Source: Rhynchopus sp. YZ270_cl-10 (taxonomy: Eukaryota; Euglenozoa; Diplonemea; Diplonemida; Diplonemidae). Taken from it: a stretch of 64,000 nucleotides of DNA. The first letter of the stretch is position 1; each line of letters begins with the position of its first letter. The DNA lies in NCBI GenBank assembly GCA_964035575.1, contig OZ037850.1, positions 1,632,501 to 1,696,500 on the forward strand, written 5' to 3'. Shown piece after piece: positions 1 to 10,900 of this stretch. The position numbers and the translations under genes are program-made. Under the pieces are notes generated by a model, which did no database searches, was not told where the DNA came from, and saw nothing but the letters and a program-made list of their open reading frames with translations.

Positions 1-642
1 CAGGACTGCGTACAAGCTCCACGCTCACCCAGGCACGCGCAGTGCGTCGTGAGAGCAGTTTAGAGGCAGTCATGCAGGCGTAGGTAAAGCAGTTCTGATA
101 AATAGTTAAAACGCAGTGTAGTTTCTGATAGAGACCTCCATGCCAGGGTGTGCGGTTTTCCTAAGAAAGGCGCACCGTTCTGGGTCTGTATACCCCTCCT
201 TTTGAGCGGGTGTTTGTTGTTATTGTGGGAGGTGCATTCAGTCTTTGTTTTCTTTCTAAAGGCGTTGTGGCATCTTTCGTTCTCTTCTCTTTTGCAAAGT
301 GTCCTGTGGGGTCACCCATGGGGGCTTTCACTGCCTGCGTCCGTAGAGACGTTTTCACTATCATTTTTTGCTGTATCTGGGTGGTCGTATACGATTCTAC
401 CCCGCGCCACCCAGAAACAGAACTGTGTCCTTGCATATTCTCACAACCCTGTTTTGGGTTCCTTGTTTATTTCGTTTCTTCTTCTTTTTGTGCGTTTTTT
501 TCTGTTATGCACATTTTGTGTATTTTTGTTTAGGTGAGTCTGAGAAAGCCAGATTTGTATGCAGACATACAACTCAACGCATCGCAGCGAAGACATTCAC
601 CACAACAGACAATCTGAAAACTACATATTTTTTCTCGAGATG

Positions 643-659
643 TTATGCACGAAGCATAG
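643..659 (+). repeat. Loop hairpin, copy 1 (stem TTATGC/GCATAG)
   Basis: Six-base stem around the loop ACGAA, followed by GATCTT and a T-rich tract. Compared with the usual CTAAGC/GCTTAG stem, both arms have changed together, so pairing is kept. Confidence 0.6.
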
Positions 660-758
660 GATCTTTCACGTTTTTTTCTTTTTTTTTTGACAATTTCTCA
701 AGTTTATCGACAAAAGCGAGTGTTATTTTCTTTTCCCCCCTAATTTTTTTCAAGATGT

Positions 759-775
759 CTAAGCACGAAGTTTAG
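759..775 (+). repeat. Loop hairpin, copy 2 (stem CTAAGC/GTTTAG)
   Basis: Loop ACGAA. One stem pair is a G-T wobble where other copies have G-C. It lies 110 bp after copy 1 in the same orientation. Confidence 0.6.
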
Positions 776-1815
776 GATCTGTCCCTTAATAATTTTCTCT
801 TATTTTCTGATATCTATTTTGTGTCACAAAAGTGGCTACGTGCTACGCACGAACAGTTATCCCCAAACCCCCCTTTCGGAGATTGGACCATTCTAGCGAG
901 TATCGTGTGTTGTTCTTTTAAATATATGTACCGTGTTCATAGATATGTTTGGACCGGAAAATATTTGGGTTATTTCTGAAATAATTGGATATTCTCTTGT
1001 AAATAGGAAATCAACCAGTAACTGAGTAACTCCCCAAAACGACAAGAGTCTTACGACCATCTTGGCTCATGACTAAGAGAGGCACAACCCTGTCGCAACG
1101 TGTGCTGTTCTGCCAATCTGTCACATGCCTCACCTCTTTGTGCTAGAAGTTTTCCACTTTCTACATTGTGATGACGGTGCCACATGCCCCTGCAAAAAAT
1201 ATTCTGAACATCACCCAAAGTTCAAAACGTTTGCGTTGAACAGTTGTCTTGCAAATGTTTGAACGAAGATATTTTTTTTTTCTGCTGGGTCACTAACTAC
1301 AACGTTTCTCTGTGTGTAAGCGTGAACGAATATTAAAAAACAAAAAAAAAAAAAATGTGTCTAAACGAAAAATGCCCCTGATAAACAGGGCCGGGTTTCA
1401 GATCCAACTCCAGAAACACTGGAAGCACATCCATCGGGGTGTGTGTCTCCACTAATATAAACCAAGTTTTCAAAAAACGAAACAATAAAACAAAACACAC
1501 CAACGTTCCAACGAATGAGGCTTCAGTGCTCTCATGCGTGACAGTGAAATAGGGGTTTTTTTTTAAAGGATTGTGACCAAGGTGACTAATCTCTGTGAGG
1601 TTTAGTTTCATAAAAGCTTTTTTTCAACCTACCTTCCTTCACCCCCCCTGTAAGGGCAACCGTAGGTGAAGTAAGGTATAGTATTGAAATCGATGTGGGG
1701 GGGGAGTAAAGGGTCAATTTTACAAAACCAGATTTTGAGGAAAATTTTGGCCAAAAATGGGCCCCACGTATAAGCAACCGGGCTCATATTTCTCAAAATT
1801 TAAGTGGTCAAAAAA

Positions 1816-1873
1816 TTGTCCAATTTTCGAGATTGACCCCACCACTGCACGGGCGGAGCCCAAAAATGCAAAT
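1816..1873. repeat. 58-bp dispersed repeat, copy A
   Basis: Matches 4471-4528 over its whole length, roughly three bases in four, and shares the core TTGACCCCACCACTG and the end AAATGCAAAT. Family unknown. Confidence 0.6.
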
Positions 1874-1990
1874 AAGGACCCTTTTTAATTTGTTCTCTTG
1901 AAATATGTCATTTCATATGTTCGCGAAAAAAAATATGACTGATCCTACAAGGGTTGAAGGAAGGTGGTTGAAAATTACAATAACAACAAG

Positions 1991-2434
1991 AACAAGTAAT
2001 TGCTAAGAAAAAAAACGGGGTGTGCTGCGAAAAACCCCGCGCGATTTTCGAAACCACCATAGCATCCTAGCGATTTGCTGGAGGTGCTGATGTACCTGGT
2101 GTGATCGACGTGTTGTCGTCTGTGCATTCTGTGCTTCTTCCACACTGCTCCAACGACGACGACACTGCGTGGGACCCTGTGGACAAAAACGAGCTGGAAC
2201 ACGCCGAGCCTGCCGAGCCTACTTCCAACAACGCTATCGATCAGATGGTGCTGGATGAAGAGGACAGCCCCCCTTCTTGAACGTTTCATCAGATGCAGGC
2301 GTCCAGTGGGTCTGGCAGCGTACGAAGAGCGTTAGCATACCTGAAGAAGAGCAGAGTGCTGGGTGTTGTAGATTATTTCTATAGGGTGGAGTTCCACAGC
2401 ACACCCCGTTTTTTTTCCGATAGCAATTACTTGT
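1991..2434. repeat. Fold-back (inverted-repeat) element with coding-like core
   Basis: The left arm (1991-2029) and right arm (2397-2434) are near-perfect inverted copies of each other, about 38 bases long, differing by a small indel and one substitution. The 370-bp core is more GC-rich than its surroundings and reads like protein-coding DNA. This is the shape of a small terminal-inverted-repeat element, possibly carrying captured host exon sequence. No target-site duplication was identified and no transposase is present. Confidence 0.6.
2071..2280 (+). pseudogene. Coding-like fragment inside the fold-back element
   Basis: An open stretch of 69 codons follows an AG and ends in TGA. It uses the GC-rich codons of real genes here and gives an acidic tail (for example DPVDKNELEHAEPAEP and LDEEDSPPS). 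There is no start codon and no plausible upstream exon, so it looks like a captured or decayed terminal exon rather than a working gene. Parent gene unknown. Confidence 0.35.
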
Positions 2435-2590
2435 TTTTTTTTGTTTGTGAGGGTTTTTCTTTTTGTCCATACGTTTGGCTTTTTCGTGCATCGTTGGAGG
2501 AGAGGGGAAACAGTACATATTTACTCTGTGACTGTCTGCAATTTAGTAGATTTAGCATTGCCACTGTGCTTTTTTTTTACCAAGATAATG

Positions 2591-2617
2591 GTACACTGTC
2601 ACGAGAGGCCTCTGTAT
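2591..2617 (+). repeat. Loop hairpin, GTACA-type stem
   Basis: GTACACTGTC, then loop ACGAGAG, then GCCTCTGTAT. The outer five bases pair and the inner part pairs partly. Followed by the tail TTCAAGTCAAC shared with the copies near 17641 and 21432. Confidence 0.6.
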
Positions 2618-2839
2618 TTCAAGTCAACTTTTTTTGTCACACCCAGCAAGATCTTCAAGATCGGCTTAAATTTACTGCAGTGAGGCACATTCACACATTT
2701 TACAAGAGTTCCTTTTTATGTTGGCATCGTCACTCGAACAGGATATACTCACACCTGGCCACTTACTTATAATTTCAAATACATTTGTCGTATTTTGGGT
2801 TTTTTGGTAAACAGGCTATGTTTTTTTGGCGGCTATTAG

Positions 2840-2860
2840 CCTAAGCACAAAATGCTTAGG
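2840..2860 (+). repeat. Loop hairpin with perfect 7-bp stem
   Basis: CCTAAGC and GCTTAGG pair perfectly around ACAAAAT. The stem matches the CTAAGC class but the loop is diverged. Confidence 0.55.
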
Positions 2861-3661
2861 ATTAGCTAAAGCAAATTTTCTTTTAAGATGAGTGCGCGAG
2901 AAGGCACTTTAATCTTTCCATTTTTTGAGGGTCTGTCAAGGCGGTGCTCATATTTCAAGCTTCCCCCCACACCCCCCTGCTTGCATTCAGCTGTAGGGGT
3001 ATCAAAGGTTCAACTCATCGAGACTTAATAGCATAGAATCCACTCACTTCATGTGTCTGTCGACGCGTGGTCATACCAACGCTTTTGTCCTATTTCAGGA
3101 ACACGGTTGTATTTAAGGTGCCTTCGTCTCAAACGTTGTCACATTTTTTTCTCTTCAAGATCTGAAGAGAGAAGCACATCCTTCGAATTTTCTTGTTCCT
3201 ATACTATCAATTTATTGATTGCATAATATTATGATGAAAATACTTTTTCCTTTTACCTTTCCCATTTCATACGATAAGAAAACGTGATGGCTATTTTTTT
3301 TATAGCTTCCTTCCTGTCATGCTGTACCTGACACCGACTTAAAATGCCATATTAGGGTACGCAGAAGAAGTCATTTTTACAGGACCCAACAAATAACCCC
3401 CCCCTTTACCTCCTGGTTGAATCAGTGGTTCTCTTTTTTCCAGGATAGGCCACGAAGAAGGAAGGCATTATGCAAAGGCATTTTCCGCCTATAGTAGATG
3501 TGTACCCCAAGTCATCTTTTCAAGTCTCTTTTTTTGTTTGGGATGTGTGGCATTGAATCTTTCAAGTTTTCTCTGTTTTTGGGGTTCGAAACCCTTCAAT
3601 ATGTATCAGACGAGGTGTTTGCGCTGCACCGCTTTTCTCTTCTGGTATACTTTCACGAGAG

Positions 3662-3765
3662 ACCGTATTCGTACAAATTATCGGCCGTAATAATGTTCGA
3701 CCTTTTCAGGATTTTTTTCTGGAAGTTCGACCTTTTTTACGGCCGAACATTTCTACGAATACGGT
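3662..3765. repeat. Fold-back element of about 104 bp
   Basis: The outer 12 bases (ACCGTATTCGTA) are a perfect inverted repeat, and the inverted match continues inward through the GGCCG core with a few mismatches, leaving a short T-rich loop. It begins immediately after a CACGAGAG loop sequence, as if inserted into or derived from a hairpin of the dispersed family. Confidence 0.65.
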
Positions 3766-3798
3766 ATGTTTTCTTTTGTGTGGAAGATGGTTAAAAAA

Positions 3799-3814
3799 AA
3801 GCACAGTGAGGCTT
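3799..3814 (+). repeat. Loop hairpin, short stem AAGC/GCTT
   Basis: Loop ACAGTGAG, followed by the family tail ACGTTCATCTT and a T-rich tract. Confidence 0.45.
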
Positions 3815-3976
3815 ACGTTCATCTTACCAAATCGTTTTTCTTTCTCTGCCACTCACACCGACTGCTGACCTCAAGACGTCTTCGTGTTATCGACTCCACT
3901 TTTTCTTTGTACGGTGTGCGAGGTAACAAAGGGAGACACTATTTTGGTGTGGCAGCGCTTACTGGGGGGGTAAACC

Positions 3977-4010
3977 GGTAGAAACACGGTAGAAACACGG
4001 GGAATCGGTT
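3977..4010 (+). repeat. 34-bp direct repeat, left copy
   Basis: Identical to 4608-4641. It contains two tandem GGTAGAAACAC units followed by GGGGAATCGGTT. The two copies bracket the 9-bp minisatellite. Confidence 0.75.
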
Positions 4011-4173
4011 GGGGGTTCCCTTTTTTGGAAAAAAAAAATTTTACCAGGGGCTTCTCTAAGTTGTAGGCATACGAGGCACAGATTTGACAGACCGGGGCCG
4101 GAACTGGCTGGGATGTCACGAAACTGACAAAAAAAGTGGTTTTCGACCTTTTTTTTTTTGGCCAGCTGTACTG

Positions 4174-4443
4174 TACTGTGTATACTGTGTATACTGTGTA
4201 TACTGTGTATACTGTGTATACTGTGTATACTGTGTATACTGTGTATACTGTGTATACTGTGTATACTGTGTATACTGTGTATACTGTGTATACTGTGTAT
4301 ACTGTGTATACTGTGTATACTGTGTATACTGTGTATACTGTGTATACTGTGTATACTGTGTATACTGTGTATACTGTGTATACTGTGTATACTGTGTATA
4401 CTGTGTATACTGTGTATACTGTGTATACTGTGTATACTGTGTA
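4174..4443. repeat. Perfect 9-bp minisatellite, 30 units of TACTGTGTA
   Basis: Thirty uninterrupted copies. Because 9 is a multiple of 3 and the unit has no stop, several frames on both strands stay open through it; the apparent proteins are artefacts. The lack of any mismatch suggests recent expansion or gene conversion. Confidence 0.95.
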
Positions 4444-4470
4444 CTGCGGAAATTGACCGAAAACGAGAAC

Positions 4471-4528
4471 TTGTCCATTTCGGCAAATTGACCCCACCAC
4501 TGGCCGGACGGATTCCGGAAATGCAAAT
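4471..4528. repeat. 58-bp dispersed repeat, copy B
   Basis: Partner of 1816-1873, placed between the minisatellite and the right-hand 34-bp direct repeat. Confidence 0.6.
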
Positions 4529-4607
4529 GCCGGCGTTTAAAAGCTCACCAGCGAAAAAAAAAGAAATTTTTCCAACATCTGGAACCCCCCTTTACGGAGC
4601 GACAACT

Positions 4608-4641
4608 GGTAGAAACACGGTAGAAACACGGGGAATCGGTT
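4608..4641 (+). repeat. 34-bp direct repeat, right copy
   Basis: Identical to 3977-4010. The 665-bp segment bounded by the pair may be a discrete repeat or insertion unit. Confidence 0.75.
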
Positions 4642-4688
4642 AAGGCGCCACACCATATTTGTTTACTTGGGTTGGCGCGAGAGATAAA

Positions 4689-4711
4689 GAGAGAGAGAGA
4701 GAGAGAGAGAG
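4689..4711. repeat. GA microsatellite
   Basis: An uninterrupted GA run about 260 bp upstream of the VPS13 start. Confidence 0.85.
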
Positions 4712-4970
4712 TGCCATTTTTTTGTCTCGTGCTGTGTGTTTCCTTGCTATCTTTCCCAAATTATGTCTGTGTTTTTTTTCTCAAAATTGTCAAACAAAAT
4801 TGTACACTTTTTAAGAAATACACCCTCCCCTCTCCTTCCTCTAATATCCGCAACACCGCACAGGACACAGAAACGCAACAGTTTTTTTTGGCGTTGAGGA
4901 AAGCTTTTTCCTCCTCGCCATTGCCTGACAAGGCACCCCCTTGCCTTCCCTCCTTCCCACCTATTAAAAG

Positions 4971-7900
4971 ATGAACAAGCTGATTGCCCCGATCGTTGCG
5001 AAGTACACTGCACAGTACATTGAGGGGCTTGACTCGGACAGTTTGAATGTAGGCATCTTTGGTGGGAGCATTGAGTTGTCGAACCTGCGGCTGAAACGTT
5101 CTGCGCTTGCGGAGCTAGACCTGCCTGTCGATGTTGTGCGCGGAAGCCTTGGAAAGCTTGTTATCAAGATCCCCTGGACAAACCTCTCTGGGCAGGCTGT
5201 CGTTGCAAAGGTAGACGAGCTCCTGCTCTTGGTCAAGCCAAAGACCTTTGGTACACGTGTCCAGTATGTCCGCATCACACCGAAAAGCACAAAACGTGGG
5301 GACTCTGCAGTCAGAACCCTGGGTGGAATCCAGCTCTTTGGGGAAAAGGACCGGGTGATCCCGATCTCTGCTGTGTACACTGTTGGAAACAACAAGAAGA
5401 CGAAGCATGCGAACCTTGTGGCCGACGGCGTGTGGGCGCAGGAGGAGGCGTGGGAGGGGACGTCGCGTGACTCGGTGCTTGTGGAGCTGAAGACGACGGA
5501 CTGTGTGCGTGGGTACCGTGTACGAACTGCCGGTGGTGCGGAGGGATCGGACGTGGATGCGTGGGAGGTAGAAGGTGCACTGGCAGACCACAACGAGGCT
5601 ACGTGGCACACCCTACACAACGAGGCAGCAGGTGCCTACGCCATGTCCTCGTCCCGCTGGAAGTGGAGTGAGATCATTCGAGACCTTGCGAAGCCGGATC
5701 TCGACAAGCTGCAGTCAGAAGTGCTCTCCTCCAAGCGTACGCAACTCGAGGCACATGACGAACTCCTCAAGCAGCAGGAGGCCGCACTGCAGGAAAACAG
5801 CAAGGCGAAGTCATCGTCATTCACCGAGCGCCTGCAGGAGACGATTGTCAGCAACCTGGAGATCGATATAAAGTCGATCCACATCCGCTTCGAGGACGAC
5901 GTCACCTCACCCGACGACGTGTACACCATGGGCATATGCCTCAACTCACTCAAGGTCTTCTCCACAACAGAGTCGTGGGAGCGCTCCTTCATCTCGTCCA
6001 TCGGAGACATGGTGCACAAGTCTGTCGGAGTCGAGGAGTTTGGTGTGTACATGGACCACTCCAAGGTGCTGACACACGAGCTCCCGCACGAGAAGTGGCA
6101 GAACCTGATGCTCGATGGCCTCTCGCGTAGGCATACGTACCTCTTGACGCCGCTGTCGCTGCAGACGCACCTCAAGATGCTGACCCTCAAAGGCAAGAAG
6201 AACGTAGGCGGGTCCATCCCAGCAATCGATCTCTCGATCGACTCTCAGGAGCTTGGCCTCGGTGTCAACAGGGCACAGTACACATCGCTGCTGAAGGTGC
6301 TGCAGTTTGTCCAAAGTTACGGCGTGCTTGCGAAGTACAACGAGTACCGTCCGAGTGTGCCTGTGTTGCTGCGTCCGAAGTCGTGGTGGCATTTCATGCG
6401 GCGCTGCATTGTGCAGAGCATCCGCCACAACCGCAAGACTACAGACAAGACACGCAACGGGAAGCTCAAGCTTGCAGAGGAGTACATCCAGGCGTACAAA
6501 CACATGCAGGGCGTCGCCTGGCTTGAGAAGCTTTCTCCAGATTCGCCAAAGTACAAAAAGTTCCAACGTGTGCTGGACTCCTATGAGTACTGGCTTCCGA
6601 TCGAGGAGTTGAAGAAGTTCCGCAAGGATGCACAGGAACAGCTTTCCGTAGGCAGGAAGAAGTACGAAAAGCTCGAAGAAAGCAAAGCGAAGCGTGTTGC
6701 AGAGAAGAAGAAGCAGCAGTCGTGGAGTGACTGGATGTCTGGTGTCAAGGTCGAGGACGACCACGACACCAGCGATCAGCTTCTGGAGATCGACGCTGCC
6801 GCGCGCGAGCAGCTGATGGCGTCTATTGGGTGGAACGAGGACGACACCGACGACGACGACGTTCCTGACCAGGCCAACACGGTTGTGTCGCTCAACGTGT
6901 CTGCATTGAAGATCCAACTGAACGAGACGCGCAAGGTGCCTATTGGGGAGGTGCAGTTCCTAGGCACTGCCATCAGCCTCAGTATGTGCAAGGACAGCAT
7001 GGCGACGACGCTCTCGCTGCAGGACTTCCGTGTCAGCGACGCGACGTCCGAGGACGCGATCGTGTCGGTGCGAGAGGCCGGGAAGGCGCTGCTCAACATC
7101 AACTATGAGATGCCGCCACAGGACCACAGCGCAGACTCCGCCCTGAAGGTGGACGGCCTTGGGCTAGACATCTGCTTCTCGCCATCGTGGCTGTCGCGTG
7201 TTGTCACACTCTTCAGCGTGCCACCTGGCGTGAGCCTGTCGTCCCTTGAGGCTGCCACGACTGCGGCACTTGCCGACTTCGGTAGCGGCGCGACACGTGG
7301 TCTTATGCTTGCACTTGAGGAGAAGAAGTCCATTGCCGTAGATGTGACAATCGAGGGACCGCGTCTCTACGTGCCGTACAGTACAGGGCGTATGGAGGTG
7401 AACTCTGGTACCCTGACGCTTGTGACGGACGTTGACAAGCAGCGCAAGGCACGCATCCTGAGTGGCGAGGGTATCAAGGCTGAGGACTACTACGACAGGC
7501 TGCGGTGTGGGCTCACAGGTATCAACACAAAGTTTTGGGTGGAAGGTGCTGAAGGGGGCCCACTCGACTTCGTTAGCGATGTGTCGCTTGGGCTGCAGGT
7601 GGACAACTGCCTGACACCCGACGCCCATGACAAGGCGAACGTGGTGCTCAAGGGCGATGTTGGTTCTGTCGACGTGTCCGTGTCGCACGTACTCCTGCTC
7701 GATCTGCTCTCTGCAGTCGAGTCTGTGACGGCATGGGTCAGCAACCCGTCGGGCACCACACGCAACGAAGCTGAGGTAGCCTGCATATGGAACGGCACCG
7801 TCCAGGCCCTCCCACCTGTCTTCCTGCACCGTGCTGGCGACGAGAGCGAAGATAAGGAGGTGGCGGTCACAGAGAAGAGCGCCAGCGACACCACCTGGAC

Positions 7901-10900
7901 CACGTACCAAGCGCAGTACCTTCCGCACGCATACAAGCTCGTGTTGACCCTAGACGACGAAGCACCGCTGGTCGTGAAGATTGGCAAGATGACAACCATC
8001 GAAGAGGAGGACGACACGATCATCATTGAGCTGCCGCAAGGCAACATGGGGCAGTCTGCCGTCGTCCAGCTGCGCATGAAGGTTGAGGAAGGGAACAGAC
8101 AGGACCTCTTCGAGAAGATGCGTGAGTCGCGCTGGGAGCTCTCCGCACACGCGCACACAAAGGAGATCAACAAATCGAAATACGCATCGGGGGACAAGCT
8201 TGTACAGGATTTCAAAGAGGAGAGCCTCAACATCCCCAACACGAAGGTGAACCTGATCTGCTGCTTGGACGTCCCTCACGTGTTCCTCAACATGAACCGC
8301 AACGATGGCACCCCGATCTCGAAGATTGGTATTTCGAACTTTGCGCTGAACTTCCAGCAACGCCAGAAGGATATGTGCGCGCGTCTCTCGCTTGCCAACT
8401 TCTCAATGGTGAACATGCAGAGGGCTACAGGTGCGGAGGTCGTGTTCCTGGGTCTTGTCCCTGAGACAAACGATGTCGCAAGCCAGGAAGGCAAGTGTAT
8501 TGAATTTGTGTACGAGGCTGCCGAGAAGGGTTCACCCCTCCCATTCCGCGCTGAAGGCACCGGCACCCGTATTGAGTTGAACTGCGGATCGCTTGTGCTC
8601 GACAGCGAGAGGTCGACGCTCCCCCCGCTGCTGGGCTACCTTACAGCGTTCGGGAACGTGCAGACTACGACTCGTCACGCAGTCACATACGAGGAGAAGA
8701 AAGCCCCAGTGCGGAAGGCTGTTGAAAAGAAGTCCGGCTGGTTTGGTGCAGTCCAGAAGAAGGAGTCCGAGCCCGCCACAGAAGTTAACATCACAATGAA
8801 AGGGTTCGAGACGAGCTTCAGAAACGACAACGAGCTGGTGTTCAGCACCCAAGCACGCAGGTCTGAGATCGGGCTTCGTATGATCCCAGAAGAGAGCCTC
8901 GTCTTCACTGCGCAGCTGGGGAACTTTGTTCTGAAGTACCACACAAAAGAAGAGGGTGAAAAGTACTGCGAGCTGATCTCTTGCAACGAGGACGAGAGTA
9001 CGATGAAGGTGAAGTATACACAAGACTACACAGTCAGCCTGTCGCCAAAGGTTCCCGTTTACTCTGCCAGTGCAAGTGTCGTTCTCGGCAAGTGCTCCAT
9101 TGTGTACCTGCAGCGTACGATTGTGCAGCTGCAAAGATACTTCGACGTTGGGTACATCATGAAGGACATGCCTGCGTCGCAGGTGCTTACCGTCGCTGCC
9201 GATGCTGCGAAGGGCGCAGCTCTCGCAGCACAGCAGATGGCGTCCAAGGCGGCAGAGGACCGTCAAAAGTCGTTGACTCTCATGCAAATCAACTTAGAGG
9301 TGTCGCGCCCTACGCTCATTGTTCCGTATTCGGCAAAGTCGGCCGACAATGCACAGTTCGTGATGGGGACACTGACGTTCAAGACATCGCTTCTTGAGAA
9401 GCCGGAAGCGAAGGCGTGGGTGGAGGTCATGGACATCCGTCTTGTGAACACGTCGCTGAAGGTGAACGACGCCGAAATGGAGAAGCACGGAAACAAGAGC
9501 ATCATCGACGACTGGTCGCTCATCTGCACAGGGGAGCGCGGCGTCCTGGACCCCGACACTCTCCTTCCTGCAATGAAGCTGAAGAGCGACATTGGTGACA
9601 TGAAGATTAACCTCACTAAGGCGCAGTACGAAGCACTCATGGTGATCCTGAATGCGAACGTGTTGGACACGTGGCTCGATGAAACGCTGGCTGTTGTGTC
9701 TGCAGTACAAGCGCAGCCCGTCGCCCAGGATTCACCTGCAGAGGCCAAGACCGAGCAACCCGTTCACGAAGACCCTAATGCACACACAAAGAAGGGAGTG
9801 GCGCTGCACTTTGACCTGTGTTTCCGCCATCTCAGCTTCCGTATGGATGTCGACAAAAAGGACAACGTTTTTGTGGAGCCAATGCCGCTCATGGCCGCAA
9901 ACCTGAACGGACTGACGCTTATGTACAAACAGCTGAACAATGGTGGCAGCTCGGCCCAGGTGGGTTTGGACTTTGTTGGGGTAACGGACTCGAGAGTGGA
10001 AGCGTCTCCTTTTGCAAATCAGCTCTTCTCGTTTGGATCTGAGAATGCTGAAGCAAACGAAGCGGCAAAGAAGCTGCTTGTGATGACAGACGACACAACG
10101 AAGCAGGACGTCCACATCAACCTCCTCACCAGCCAAGTCACGCTTCTCCCCGAGCTTCTTGGTGGGCTCATGAACTTCTTTGTGTCAGAAGTCAACGCAG
10201 AGTTCGAACGCGAGCGTCGTGACAAACTGCGTGATCTGCTATCTGTTGCTGAGGCGAGGGGCGACACGTACCTCATCACCACGCCTTGGTGGACACTCAC
10301 AGAAGACCTGTACCTGGGGCCAAAACACCGCTTGCTGGCTAAGGTTGAGATCGAAGACAACTCGCGTGTTGTGATCGACGCCAACGGGCACAAAGTGTTC
10401 CTTACAGGAAACTGCAAGTGCACGTCCGCCCTGCAGGACCCGTTTGATGTGCAGGAGTACTGCATCGCTGTTGCTCAGAACGTGACACTCATCCTCAGGA
10501 ATGCGAACGTGTACTGCCAACGTTCACTCAACGACTACGTGCTGCCGGGAAGCGGGCGTGTTGTCCTTGACCCTTCGTCGCAGCTGCACACCCCAGCCAC
10601 TGCTCTCATTCCTGAACCGGCACCTCCCACCGCAAAGCAGACCTCGCTAACAGTCAATATCCCTGATGGCGTCACTGTGCTCATGCCTGAAAAGCCTTCT
10701 GTGCTTCACTCGCGAATGTTGGTGTTGATCGTGGACGGCAGAGCTGTCGTTTCAAATGGATTGGAAGGACCCGGCTCCTCAGTGGTGACCTTCAGCAGTG
10801 ACAACATCTCAGTCTTCCCAACAAAACTTGGCGGGGATGGGAGTGGGGGCCATGAACCCATTCACAATGTGCTCGGACCTGCTAAGGTGAACTTCACTCT

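Larger units (their letters stand above)
1..4970. other. Long non-coding, repeat-rich block
   Basis: No open frame here has the GC-rich codon pattern of the downstream genes; the open frames are short or simple-repeat artefacts. The DNA is AT-rich with long T and A runs. It holds several loop hairpins, two fold-back elements, a 58-bp dispersed repeat in two copies, a 34-bp direct repeat pair around a 9-bp minisatellite, and a GA microsatellite close to the VPS13 start. The last 150 bases are pyrimidine-rich and end in an AG just before the VPS13 ATG, which suits a trans-splice acceptor. Confidence 0.7.

Noticed and set aside
148-775. Overlapping open frames near the window start
   Set aside because: They are Phe/Leu-rich translations of T-rich DNA without coding codon use, and they overlap each other and two hairpin repeats.
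3871-4526. Long open frames on both strands made of three-residue repeats
   Set aside because: They are produced by the 9-bp minisatellite, whose unit has no stop in several frames.
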